From Mnemiopsis leidyi (Eukaryota; Ctenophora; Tentaculata; Lobata; Bolinopsidae), in the NCBI GenBank assembly GCA_000226015.1, contig JH153131.1, positions 2,341 to 45,292 on the forward strand: a stretch of 42,952 nt of DNA, written 5' to 3'. Both the position numbers and the translations under genes were made by a program. Shown here piece after piece: positions 23,389 to 35,110 of the stretch; position 1 is the first letter of the stretch; the number at the start of each line of letters is the position of its first letter. The notes below the pieces were generated by a model. That model worked only from the letters and a program-made list of their open reading frames with translations. It was not told the DNA's origin and made no database searches.

Positions 23389-26300
23389 CTAACAACTTGG
23401 TGCTTGTAGGGTGCCAGTACTCAGGTTGAGGTTCAAGCTGGGTCGAGGAGCGGGTAAGTCGCCCGGTTGGACCTGCCAGGGTACAACCTCTTCATACTTG
23501 TAACTTGGAGCAGCCAAAGGGGCAGGGTTCTACTTTTTATAGACTCCTATGTATCGGAGAGGGACTTGAGTGAGGGTAAGGGTGGGGATTATAGAAGGGA
23601 TTAAGCTGAGACAGTCTTAGAGTCTTGGCTGCTTTGCGCAGACAACTTGACGATCAAACAGTTTGACGAGTTCTAAAAATAAAAACACTGACGACGTGGA
23701 CTCACCTCACTTTCTGATGATCTCTGTCGGCCGAACAAAGTCCAAGTCATCTTCGGGTTTCTAGCTAACTTCACTAGAGAGGAAACCATCACGCTCAATA
23801 TCAGATCAAATATCAGATACAAACTACGAGCAACTTCAAAGATCAAGCGTGCAGATATAAGTATTTAATCGAGCGGCTTCCACTAACTTAGTAACTTATT
23901 GAAAGTTTGTATAGCGGGAAAACTTTTGTAATGAAAATTAGCAATAAACAGCGCTAAATTGATCAATCTTGTACACAAAGAGGAGTATTATATTAACAGG
24001 ATACAAGGAAGATATTGAATATCTCCAACTATCTGACTATCAGTGTTAAAGACATGTCGAAGCTGTAAAGATCAAGGCCACTCATGTAAGAAGCCTCAAC
24101 ATATCTCAGCAATATCACATGGTCCAAACGAAAATGTCGGATTGGTAAGGCCAAGATCGAAATACCTCTCTCGAACTATTTTAATTTCTCAGGAATCCAA
24201 GAAATCTATTAGGCCTATGCTCGAAATGCTGACCGTGATTGGTTTGGGCTTAGGTTCGTGCGTCAAATGAAATGCTCCGTAAAAGGAATAATGTACATTC
24301 CCAAAATGGGACAAGGTTTATTAGAATCATGTCAAAGTGGGAGTTGGCATGCAGATGGCACAAACTTCGCCACGGTAATCGGCATGACCCAACATCGCCT
24401 ATCAAATGAATATTACACAATGGACATATATTTCTGGAGATATTCGTTGCGACACTTTAAGATTTCTTCGACAGGAGTTTCAAGTTAGCTCTCAGAGCAG
24501 TAAGTGTGACCCTTAAAGCATTCCGACAGAAACTCCTGCAGAGCAGGGTGGAAGGACATGTCACTACCAGAGAGCAGCTCAGGCAGCAGCAAGACAGGCA
24601 GGAGTGCAGGACACGTTTAGAAAACCCAGCCAATGTCAGCTAAATCAAGGCTTAATTCCACAGTGCACAAACACCTGCTAGATTGGGCAACCTGCCGCTC
24701 AATTACACAGCAGTAAAACTTGTCCAATGCGCGGAGAAATAACAAGATTGAAGTGAGTACACGGAGTTATACGGCACTAGCCGAGAGAGAGAAGAGAGAC
24801 TGAGAGAGCAGCAAATTGCCCCCCATTTCCCCCTTGTTTTAATAAAGAGAAAGAATTTGAGCGGGCCGAGCGACAGCCCGATCAAATTTGAAGTAATTCG
24901 AATTAATTACAAAACGGAGTATTGGAGAGGATGTATAGGGTGAGCGTAACTGATGGATAACTGATGTGACGGGACAAGGTTTTACTCTAAAGAGTTGAGG
25001 AAGAGGGAAGAAATAGTGAGGGTTGTATGGTATCGTTAATTATTATTGAACGGCTGGGTGGATCCAAGCAGAGGCAGGGAGGCGTAACCAGGTAGTTGAG
25101 TGGTGGAGCATTATATTTTAGACTTGTACGGGTTCCCGATGTACAAAGTGGGGAGAAGTGCACCAGGGGACACCACTTGATTTAATTAAGGAAGATCGTT
25201 CAGTTCCGGAATGTACATATAGTGCATCATGATTAGTACTAGTATAAGTCAGGTGAGCACATTTAAGTACGTTATTATTGGAGTTGGGGGAAATGGAGCC
25301 AGCTGTCTGGCACTTGTACAGACGCTATGAAGACTGCCAATAGTCCTTGGTATCGTGTCTTTATGCGCGTGTGTAACCATAGTAACTATAGAACCGAGCG
25401 CCGAGTCGCCGCTATCAGAAGCAAAAGAGAACCCAGCAAGACAAAGGGCTAACAAAACCAAACTCAACAAAACAACATCTACCATATCGGACATGATGCG
25501 GACGAAACACGCCCTGCCCGCTTTACTGCAGGTTATAACTATAAGGATTACCAGGAGCTCTGCCCAGATTAGAGCGCTAACTGTAGGGCATGATCAGGAG
25601 AGAGCAGAGTCTTCCAAGACAGGGAAAACCGTTATCTGAAGTCGTACAATCCGGAGATAAAGCTCTACACAGCAGCTGGGGAGGTAGGTACATATAGTTG
25701 GTAGGGGAAATCTATAGTTACTCCAGTCTTAACCGTGAGATCGGACAAGATGGGAAGGAGAGTGGAAGTGAATATGTTAATCACATACTTAGTGATAATT
25801 ACATAATGTACAGCCCGTACTAGCAGGTGACACTACTATAGTAGGAAGACAGGAAGAGATAGGGAGAGAGAGAGATAGACGAGAGTTACTATACGGAAAC
25901 CAGTAACTGAATGGTTTTTACCCTCTGTAGGTCTTTAGATAATCATCCCTTATTTAAACAATTCCGTCTCTCTTTAGTATTTAAGATAGCCTAAAGACTG
26001 GTACAACTCAGAAACCATTCCTCTATAATAGCTCCTACTCTCCTTATTCAACATGAAAGCTATATTCCTTGTAATATAGCTACAAGCAGAAAGTAGCCAA
26101 GATTCCTATTGACGTCAATGTAAGCTTTCCGGGTCGAAAGTGACCAAACGGATTTTAGAGCAATGCCGTCGGAATTACGTGGTATCCTAATTGCCGAACA
26201 AGCCGAATTACATCACTATTTGTTTGTGTTCTGTTTCTCAAACTTTGAGGGAATTAATGGAGGTAGTTTTCATATTAAAGCATGCATGACGTAGAGCTAG

Positions 26301-29300
26301 AAACACAATCGAGGAATTTCGGGAATTTACTTTTCAGAAAGCTGAGATGGGAAGAGCGTTGTCATTGGTGGACGTACACCCAGGGTAATCCGATGATCAG
26401 AGCCGACCTACTTCTTCACAGACGGTCAAGACGGGAGTATCATTCCAGAGTCCAGACAGACGTGGATAATGTGAATTATATGCTTGAGTATACGAATATC
26501 ATTTGAATATTTTCTGGTACGGTGAAGCGGACTTTCGTGCAGTTGTGTGCCCGGATGTCTCAAAGCGGAGGGTAAAATATTCTAACTAATTCAGTTGGAC
26601 TATGCTTGATTAATAACCCGAAAATGTGATTCTAAACGTACACCTATTCCACCAAATCCTCGTGCCTGAGATAACCCGAACCGCACCCCCGCAGTCCGCA
26701 CCTCATCAATCCAGAATCCCGTCCAATCAAAAGTCTCTTACAGCTCCATGTATGTCTGACAATCCGATCCTTACTCTGATCAAAGTTCCAACCTCCCCAG
26801 TCTGCTCTTTGATCCAGGTTTCCCAATCTGACTGATTGCTTCTCACCATACACTTCGTGACACTGTAACACTAAACCGCGCACGTACCATACACTTCGTG
26901 ACACTGTAACACTAAACCGCGCACGTACCATACACTTCGTGACACTGTAACACTAAACCGCGCACGTTCTTACTCAAGAAACGTGCTTACCACCTTTCTA
27001 TCAGTCCTTTGTAGGTTAAACAGAAGAAACCTTACTTTTCTAGGTGGAAATAAGGGTCGGGACTAGAACCATTATAGGGGACTGTTCTGTACTGGTGTCA
27101 GACTAGGATCTCTAGGGGATGTAGGTAAAGGGGGCAGGTGAGTGTTGGAGGTGGTACCATCCTCGTGGTACGGAAATAATTGTAATGTGGGGTCTGAATC
27201 ATGATAACCATGAATAGAACCTATTAGAATGGCATGTGGCAGATGGAGAGGGAATTGATTTTACCATATAAGGACAGCTTCACAACATTAATCCATCATT
27301 GCAGGGTAATGAAGTCCCAATTACTTCACTATAACACAACATGTACCAATCAGGACACGGTTGAAAAACGATCCTCCAATCAGAGGCAAGGACTCCCGAT
27401 CACATGATACAGGTAGCTTGATGTAGGAAACACTGCTGTCTGCAGATACATCTCGTATCCTACAAGTGTATCTGGGTCCCCAGACATTACACGTGCAGGG
27501 GAGTGAGGTCACGATGACGTCACCTCTGCTCTGCACGTGCTAGAGTGAAACTGTGACATGTACCCAATATGTATGTAAGTCAGATAATGGTGGTGAGTGG
27601 TAATGATGAAAATTAGGACCGCAGTCCGGGGGGTCTCTCAGAACTCTCTTAACACAGACAGACTGGCTACAGCACGGCTCCTGCTCTACTTGCACTAATC
27701 ATGTTAATGTAGATAAGAGTAAGACTTACAGTCGTGCTTTCAGACCTCCAGATAAAGCTGACCAACAAACATCTCAAGTTTTTGGCCGCTTCAAACACAA
27801 AGCATGTAATTTTTCCAGCGGTTTGGACAGTTTTTAAGGAGTTCTTCCCTCTCGAGGAGAGTTTTACACCATCACTCCCACAAAGAGAGTGCGACAAAGA
27901 GGCACCTGTCTGTCTAGGAGAGAGTATGAGCCCTTTGACAAGGCTATAATAGATACTTAACTTGGCTAGTCATAGAGCTCCAGGAAACACAGCATTAAGT
28001 CTGTCAATAATCAGTGTGTTAATCAGTGTGTTATTCTGCTGTGTTAGGAGTGTTGTATCGGTAGAACTGGAACAGGTCCTGACATATGATAAGTTAATCA
28101 CTTAAACCTGCAACTCGTCGGCTGCCTAATTGAATATCCCGTTAGCGGCCTGAATCGGTAAAAACTTGTAAAGAGTGCTGTGATTTAGCAGGTTTCACCC
28201 GCCCACTTACCCGATATATGCTGTCGAGGGAGGAAACTCGTCTTCTTGAGATGGACCTCAATCTGACCATTTCTAGAGGGGCTGCCACCAGATCCATCAC
28301 CATCTCCAATAGGAACATTGTTAGTAGTCCCAGTCAACAGCAACAACAGCAACAACAACAGCAACACGGCTCGTCATTCAGACAGGGATAACGGTAATAG
28401 GGACAACAGAAACATAGTCCAGTACAACAAGTAGCAATAGCAGGGTGTTCGGCAAAAAAAACGTGGCGTAAACAAGTTCTCAGCTGAGATTTGAGGAAAG
28501 GGAGGGTTCGGTCAATCTGTTAACACTACCTTATAGCTGATAGGTTGTCTAGTATGTAATATACCTGGCTGTACATGCATGTACGTAACATGATGTAACA
28601 ACCGTTAACAGAGTTTCAACGAAGAAGAACCAAAGAAACCAGGGATTTACATCTGTCAACATGACACAACTTTAACAGAAATAAGCGCGGAACAGAAATA
28701 AGTGCGCGGAAGAAACTTTTTATTTATAGGAGGACGGGTTCAGTAACAAACGTTACACCACCGAACATGTGGTGTCGGATTGATGGGTGAAACAGGACGA
28801 ACAGACAAACAGACAGATAAACAAACATCAATAAACACACAACAACACACTCTATACAGGATGCGTGTAGTGATTAAGGAGATACTATTGACGTGCTACC
28901 AGTTAACTTCATCTAATTGTACCAGGCTTCATTAGCATAATACCAGTAGTGGGAATGTATAACTACCTCACATTATCAACAGTCGGATATCGGTACTGTT
29001 GATGAAGGAGCAATTTGTTAAGTACGTCAAGATGTCAAAACGAAATTCTGTTTTGTGTTCTTGATGATGTGGCTGTGAGAAGATGACGGTTTTTGAAGGT
29101 TATAACAAAGTTCTTTACAGCAATGTTATACCGGGATTTAAACCCTAGCTGACGTAGTGCGGTGTAACGTTATCTAGTATTTAGTACAGTGTTTGTAGTA
29201 TATTTAACATCACAGTAACTAGTACGCTTAGTGCTTACGAGATTAAGGCGTCAGAATGGTTGGATACCTCGCAAATCTCTGCCTGAAAACGAAAACAGAG

Positions 29301-32300
29301 ACGCATTAAAAACTAAGAGAGGCGTAAAGACAGATAGAAAAATGTACCAACACAACAGCTGTAAAGTGTGCTCTGAGGGACGCCAACAAACTACAATCTA
29401 AGTATCTATCAAGTTTTTTTGCTCAAATATTTGCACCTTGTCCTGACAGTCTATTACTCTACCTGAGTGAGGGGGAATTATAGCCCGGACTTTAAAGCCT
29501 TCTCTCCTCACATTTCTAGCTTCTACAAGTCTAATTGTGCCTTTAGAAGGAAATTATAGGACCATCAGCTGGACTTCTCCAGCCAGACTTAATAGAATCT
29601 GTGCTAAATTAGGTGACATGTGCCAGTTGTGGTTTGGGGTGGTTTGATAGCCGTCCGCGTCAGGAGTTTTTTGTTAAAAAATCAGTTAGTCTGAGGTCAG
29701 CGCTAAAACTATCATCTAAAAAACAGCTGTATGAGGTCATTCTATTGCTCGGTTTTTTGACCTCAGCATTTTTGACGAGTAGAGAGATCTTTCAAACGAG
29801 AATTTAACAAGTTAAATATTCAAGCTTGCACTCTACTCACTCCGAGTGTTATCAAGTACCGATCGTTTCCATCCTCCCTCCTCCTTCCTCTCGACAAACA
29901 GCCACATGTTATCATTCTGACGAAACGAGTAAAACTAAAACGTTTAAAAACCAGCTGTGACTGAGAGAGATATCACAACACAGCTCACAATATATCACTG
30001 TTGTCTGATTGGAATACAACCGGCTGCATGAGAATAGAATTCATCCACGCCCAGCTATTAGTTTGTACAAAATAAACACGCCGGTCGCCGGTTTTTACTG
30101 AAATTTAGTAAACAGTAGGGACGACACGTTGAGGTAAACATTTGTCATACCGGGGTGCTGGAATGTTTGGAACTTGGTTGGAAGACTTTACCCAGAATTT
30201 GAGGGCTTGCTGAGAAAATAAGCCAGCGACCTGAAACCTCCAATTCGACAAATATTCTTGAAAAATTTCGAGAGTTTTTTCCCGATTTTTCATGGTATCA
30301 TTTCAGGGAACAATTTTTTGCAACCAGCGGCTTCTTTTATTTGTTTAACGGTGACATCTACTGTAACATATGCCAAAAATATCTGGTAGATTTATTGAAA
30401 GTTATTGAAGTTGGAGATGCCATATTGACAGAGAATATATTGACAGAGAATATATTTAGAAAAGATGTGGTCGGGAGGTTGTAGTGAGGAGTGTATCCTG
30501 ATAACAGAAGGAGCGGTTACTGATGTCTCATTACTATGGGAGTGTCACTGAAAGTACCCCTTCACTTCAACCTGCAAACCAGACGTTTCCTTGTTTTTAT
30601 AGCTTGTCATGTATAAACAACCCTATAAAGCTGTACACGGTCCTATAAGCCTAGCACACGAGCCCTAAATTAGAACACTCGGTTCTTTAACCAGTTTCCT
30701 TATAGGAAATAGAGCCACAGTAAGTAAGGGAAATATACACAGTACACTGTTCAGAAGGGGTGCTGGCTGTGGGTCATGTGGGAAGTGTCGGTCTTGTGGG
30801 AAGTGTGGGAAGTGTGGGTAGGGAAACTTACCATCACCACATTTACCACACATTATCTATTGAACAACAGCATTAATAAGCTACAACAATTGTTTTCACA
30901 GTCCCATCAGATAAGTCAGTGAGGAATTGACAGTAACGTCTGTCACGTCTGATATGACAGACTGAGAAAACCACATATCTCGTCAATATTTCTTTGTTTC
31001 AGACTACACTTCAGGGACCTCCTTTACAACAACCAATCAGAGCAGCCCTATCTTGTCACGTGACTATCACCCACCAATCAGAACACGAGAATTTGTCACG
31101 TGGTGGCAATGCCACTACTGTTCCTGACAAGCAACTATCAGCGTGCCTCGACACGAGCCATTAGACCACACCCTTGAAATAGCTGAGACAGACCACCCAC
31201 AAGCCACCAATCTTTCTTCCTAGGTAGTGTCACGTGACAAGTCAGAGAAGACCAGATCACTCACAGATCTTGAATCTTGATCGTTTTTGATGGGACATGA
31301 ATAAAAACATGGATATTTCCCACATAAAAGTGGGTTCTATCTCCACGTTGAGTTATCACAAGCCACGTGATTCAAATCCCTGCAGATTTCCCGGTCACGT
31401 GACCTCAAATTCCAGAGTTTTCCTTCTCAACTCTCCATCTCCTACAAGGTGTTTGGTAGACCGATGGGAAAGTGATCCAGCCCCCTCAATTTGCCAGGTA
31501 GCCACCAGTGAGGGTGCAAAGTGTGAAGTATGTTTAGTAGTCCGATAGTCTGGGGTTGTACCGGGCATGTTAGGGCAGGTTAACTAGCTGGTTAACATAT
31601 GCTCCTCTGAAACTGTCTTCCGTCCAGTTATACTAGGGATGTGATGGGGTAGGAAGATGTTATGGGACGGGAAAAAAGATGATGAAATGCTGGAATTATA
31701 GTGATTAGGCGCGTTAAGTATGTTTCTTCAGATTTGTGAAATTGGAATCTTTTAAATTCCTTTATTCTCAAAGGAAAATCAAGCATGTAGTTCTTGGCGG
31801 GAAGGAACGCTTGTTAAAAATTCTCTATTTCCGACCCTAACGTGTTCCCCGAAAACTCAAGACATGTTTCTAGAATAATCTCAGAAATTACGTTGTCCTA
31901 TATTAAGGGATGGTTAAAGAGAGAGAGAGAGACAGAATCACCCACCTTAATAAGTAGAAACTCGATCTTCAGTCCCATGTTGGAACACGTTAACAGCGCC
32001 GCTACATTGAATCTAGTTAGAAAATCGGGGAGGGGTGAAACACAAGTCGTAAAATAAGAACAGTAATCAGGTCTATTGACAGGAGGTCTGGCATTGTTAA
32101 AGAACAAAAGTAGAGACCTAGAATATTAGATACAGAATATAAGATAGAATCTGGTGGGACCACTAATAATACAGACCTACCAGACGGAGGTGGTGCGGTA
32201 AAATAATATGGGACAAAGACGGTCTGAAAAGTAGTTACTAGGCAACAATAATGGTTACTTAGTAGATAGTTACTGGACACTAGTTACTATAGATAATGAT

Positions 32301-34715
32301 AAAACTGGTAACAACGTAACAAAGACGGTGTCTAGAATCAAGACCGTAGCAGCCAGTGTGAAGGTGCTCCATAGAATATAGAGACCTATAAATAGGCTAT
32401 GTAAAATAGAACATAATAGAAAGTGTAGAAATTGTGACAGTTCTAAAGTAGAAACAATAGAGAAAATGTTTATGTCGTATAACACATCAGTTTAACAATT
32501 GGAACTTTGTAGAAGATACTGATTCTACTTTAGTTTTGATTCACTATTTTGATAATACGATATTTTCCTACAATAGAGAACAGTAGGCTCCCGGACGATT
32601 CCATACAAAAATAACAACTCTGAACTAAGTGATAATACCTTTGTTTGTTCGAGTAAATAAAGAGGATAAGATAGTAGATACCGAATACGGTCAGTATAAA
32701 GTAAGACGGACGACCGCTACAAGCTCAAGTTGCAGAGTCTCTCAGTGGGTTTTATCAAGGAATCCTCCGCCAACTCATTATTTTTGGTGATTAGGGCTAT
32801 GATGGCATATTAAGGGCGCTAATTCGAAGGGTGTGGATTTAGACATGTTGCAGCTAAAAATACTCAGAAAACCCGGCGTATTTCTCGAACATTACCAAAT
32901 ATTGTCAAACACAAGTTAATAATCTCAATAACTAAGCTTGAGTACATAGAGCCATGGTACAGCTAGAAGCTAAGATAAGAATATAGGACAAAGCCATTAT
33001 TGCACTAGACTTAATGAGAATTACATGTACCGCTAAGTACCGAGCTACCATACCACACCGGTAATTTCAGAGTAGAGATTCAGTTTATAGAGATGGAAAT
33101 TGCACGTGCACATAAGTATTTAGTTGCTCTAACACGTGCATCACGGAAGCCAACAGTTCTTACGGCCGATATACGTGCAACTGTCGAGTACATAGGTGGG
33201 TTTTTAGGGGGTTTCAAAGGAAACTATTTCAAGTTATTTCATACCTTTAAGTGCTGCGGCAGGTATCAAACATTTTATTTGAGATATTGCTGATGGGAGA
33301 AGTGGTGTATTTGAGGCGAAATAACGGGATGTGACAGCAATTATACCCTTGCAGGACATTTGGTACAGTGAGTAGAAGTTCAGAATGGAGATCTAAGGGG
33401 AATAATTACTAAATCTAGGGACAAGCGGTCTCAATCTCAAATTTTGACATTTGTCTCTCGAGAACACTACATAGTCTGAGACAATCTGAGACAACATCCA
33501 CTCAGAGGGTGGATCAAACCACATTTGACACATTCAATCAGACGAAATTGGGACACACTTGACATATTAGATCCGCCAACTTGATACTTTCATGTCTCCT
33601 ACAAATGCGATCTTGAAAGACAGAGCACTGCTTCAGAACTCCGCCACAGATGTGACAAGATCACATCTGAACTTAGCGATATTGTAAGCTGCACCTACAT
33701 CTACTAGGATTGTTCCAGACATCTTGTTCAAAGAGTCTGTGGTTTCAGGTCTGTAAAGTAGTTGTAGACAGTAAAATTCGGCCCGATCTAGAGAAATAAG
33801 GCTCGGAGATTAGGACCCGCCTGTTGATTGATCTGCGTCAAAACTGACAGATTGTTGCATGTTAGGGTGGTTTAGAAGTCTAAACTTGAAACTTGGAGAG
33901 GAACATGAAACTTGATCAGATCATCGGGCCTGCAGCCACTTCCTCAACTAATTCAACACTCTGTAGAGTTGGATCACACTAACTACAGATTGAAACTTGA
34001 GAAGGTCCGGAATCTCGTTACAAGTTTTCACTTAGTTTAGATCCTGGTAGGAAGCCAAAACTCCCTGGAGCAGAGAATTAACTCTGATATCATTACAGTT
34101 TAACATTTAACATACAAGACTTCCAGGTTGAACATAAATGTGAGAACATGTGTAAAAAAGCGTAGATTTAAACCTTCCAGAACTGAGGATCAAGTTAAAA
34201 CTGGTAGTTTAACACAAAGACAAGATTCAAAATTCAGATCAGTCAGGCACGGTCACAAAGTATTTCAGATCGACGAATTTTATTCTTAGGAATGCAAAGA
34301 ATGAAACAGCTATATGAATCTGGCATGTATTGACCGGATGTGTGAAGGAAGCCGAGCATTTCTGCACTATTTTGGCAAATTCCCGACGATGGAAAATTCT
34401 TATTTTACCGATTGGGTATTCTCGAATAATCGACAGCAGTTGTGGGAGTAGCTCTTGCAGGTTGGGTATGTAGAGAAACATGTAAATATGCAATGTCACA
34501 ACTCACATCGCCAAAATTGCACGAAGAGGGGGGAATTTACAAAGAGACTTGGGAACAGGAACATTTTCACAACTTGACAAACAAGAAAACTGTTTATATA
34601 CAGGTAGAACGGTTTCAGGAACACGAAATGAACAAGTTAAAAGCACTCACGTTGGACTCTCGTGGAAGTCTGCAGCATCTTCTCTTGCCGATGTGTACTT
34701 TTCTGAAACACAGCT
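23389..34715 (-). CDS. arrestin-domain-like protein, many small exons (N-terminal Met exon not found)
   Basis: Exon chain (minus): 34715-34651, 34453-34409, 33801-33699, 33347-33245, 32385-32345 (weak donor), 32223-32181, 32001-31946, 30856-30832, 29540-29463, 28303-28211, 27848-27730, 27539-27325, 26838-26775, 23760-23711, 23503-23389. All phases join, giving at least 404 aa, the size of arrestin-family proteins. N-domain features are LLYRPETTDSLNKMSGTILV (compare Y.PG..v.G.i.v), then VPYYFTAPPP (compare yPF.F.lP) and LKIEFLLIK (compare V.Y.v.a). C-domain features are GQIEVHLKKTSFLPRQHISG and AAKNLRCLLVSFIWRSEST. The tail is acidic then Pro-rich (KPEDDLDFVRP; PGDLPAPRP). The 28303 exon follows a perfect TACTAAC branch point. 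By family knowledge it would be a cytoplasmic adaptor in membrane-protein trafficking. The exons at 32385, 26838 and the last two are the least certain, and further exons could be missing. Confidence 0.5.
26845..26967. repeat. three exact 41-bp tandem copies
   Basis: Three consecutive, apparently identical 41-bp units (ACCATACACTTCGTGACACT ... CCGCGCACGT), unusually CpG-rich for the region. The array abuts the tentative arrestin-like exon 26838-26775 on its acceptor side, so it would form the 3' end of that intron. The sequence identity suggests a recent expansion. Confidence 0.95.
28332..28366. repeat. CAA/CAG trinucleotide repeat
   Basis: About a dozen CAG/CAA triplets on the plus strand, in the intron just before the arrestin-like exon 28303-28211. 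On the minus strand it forms a TTG/CTG pyrimidine-rich tract ahead of the TACTAAC branch point, where it may serve in splicing. Confidence 0.85.
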
Positions 34716-34919
34716 CTACAACTACACAGGAGCTGTGTACGCCGAACAAACAAGTCTCATCCCGATAACGGTCGTGTGAAGGAAACATGGCAATGTCTAC
34801 TCCAAGCGTGGGTACAGTGCCCTCAAGCTGTCAATAAAACTGTCAGAGTCAGCAGGTTCAACGATCGTTGCAAGTAAAAAGTGTGCAATTCTGTAATGAG
34901 GGAGCACACGCCGTTCTGG

Positions 34920-35110
34920 CAATATAGCGCGTTGAGGCTGCGCGCTGATTGGTCAGCGTACATCACGTGACCTTCCTCACGTATTGACTGTCAGAGGGAG
35001 CGCGCGCGGCAGTGTTTTCTGAGAGGTCCCCTGTACGGCGTGGGAACTGAGTTTCCTGTGTGTTAGTGTAGTGAGGTTCGATCATTCATCATCGTTTCGT
35101 GGCGGCGCCA
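34920..35110 (-). promoter_or_regulatory. CpG-rich promoter-like region with CCAAT and CACGTG boxes
   Basis: A strongly GC- and CpG-rich island in AT-rich surroundings (GCGCGCGCGGC, GGCGGCGCC). It holds GCTGATTGGTCAGCG (CCAAT box, about 34944) and a CATCACGTGACC E-box (34964). It sits about 200 bp upstream, on the minus strand, of the first recognised exon of the arrestin-like gene and most likely drives it. No exon chain was seen on the plus side. Confidence 0.5.

Noticed and set aside
25121-25327. Minus-strand frame of 68 codons after an acceptor-like TTCATAG (RLYKCQTAGSIS...)
   Set aside because: Could be an alternative last exon of the arrestin-like gene, but it has no family similarity. 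The exons at 23.7 and 23.5 kb fit phase and composition better.
25249-25494. Minus-strand frame beginning with a signal-peptide-like stretch (DVVLLSLVLLALCLAGFSFA)
   Set aside because: It lies within the span of the arrestin-like gene, has no supported donor, and the plus strand is also open. Kept only as a curiosity.
28185-28367. Minus-strand frame starting with a poly-Leu run, like a signal peptide
   Set aside because: The Leu run is the CAA/CAG repeat read on the other strand; the real exon starts after the TACTAAC branch point.
31386-31497. Plus-strand exon-like stretch resembling the end of a sushi/CCP domain (RCLVDRWESDPAPSICQ)
   Set aside because: The splice sites look fair, but it lies in an intron of the better-supported minus-strand arrestin-like gene. 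The region is open in several frames and no neighbouring plus exons were found.
33651-33801. ILVDVGAAYNIA resembling a retroviral-type aspartic protease motif
   Set aside because: The key DTG/DSG triad is DVG, there is no reverse transcriptase or integrase nearby, and the segment is better explained as an exon of the arrestin-like gene followed by its GTAGGT donor.
34549-34779. Plus-strand frame ending ...LIPITVV followed by AATAAA, resembling a last exon
   Set aside because: It overlaps the minus-strand exon 34715-34651, which joins in phase to 34453-34409. No upstream plus exons were found.
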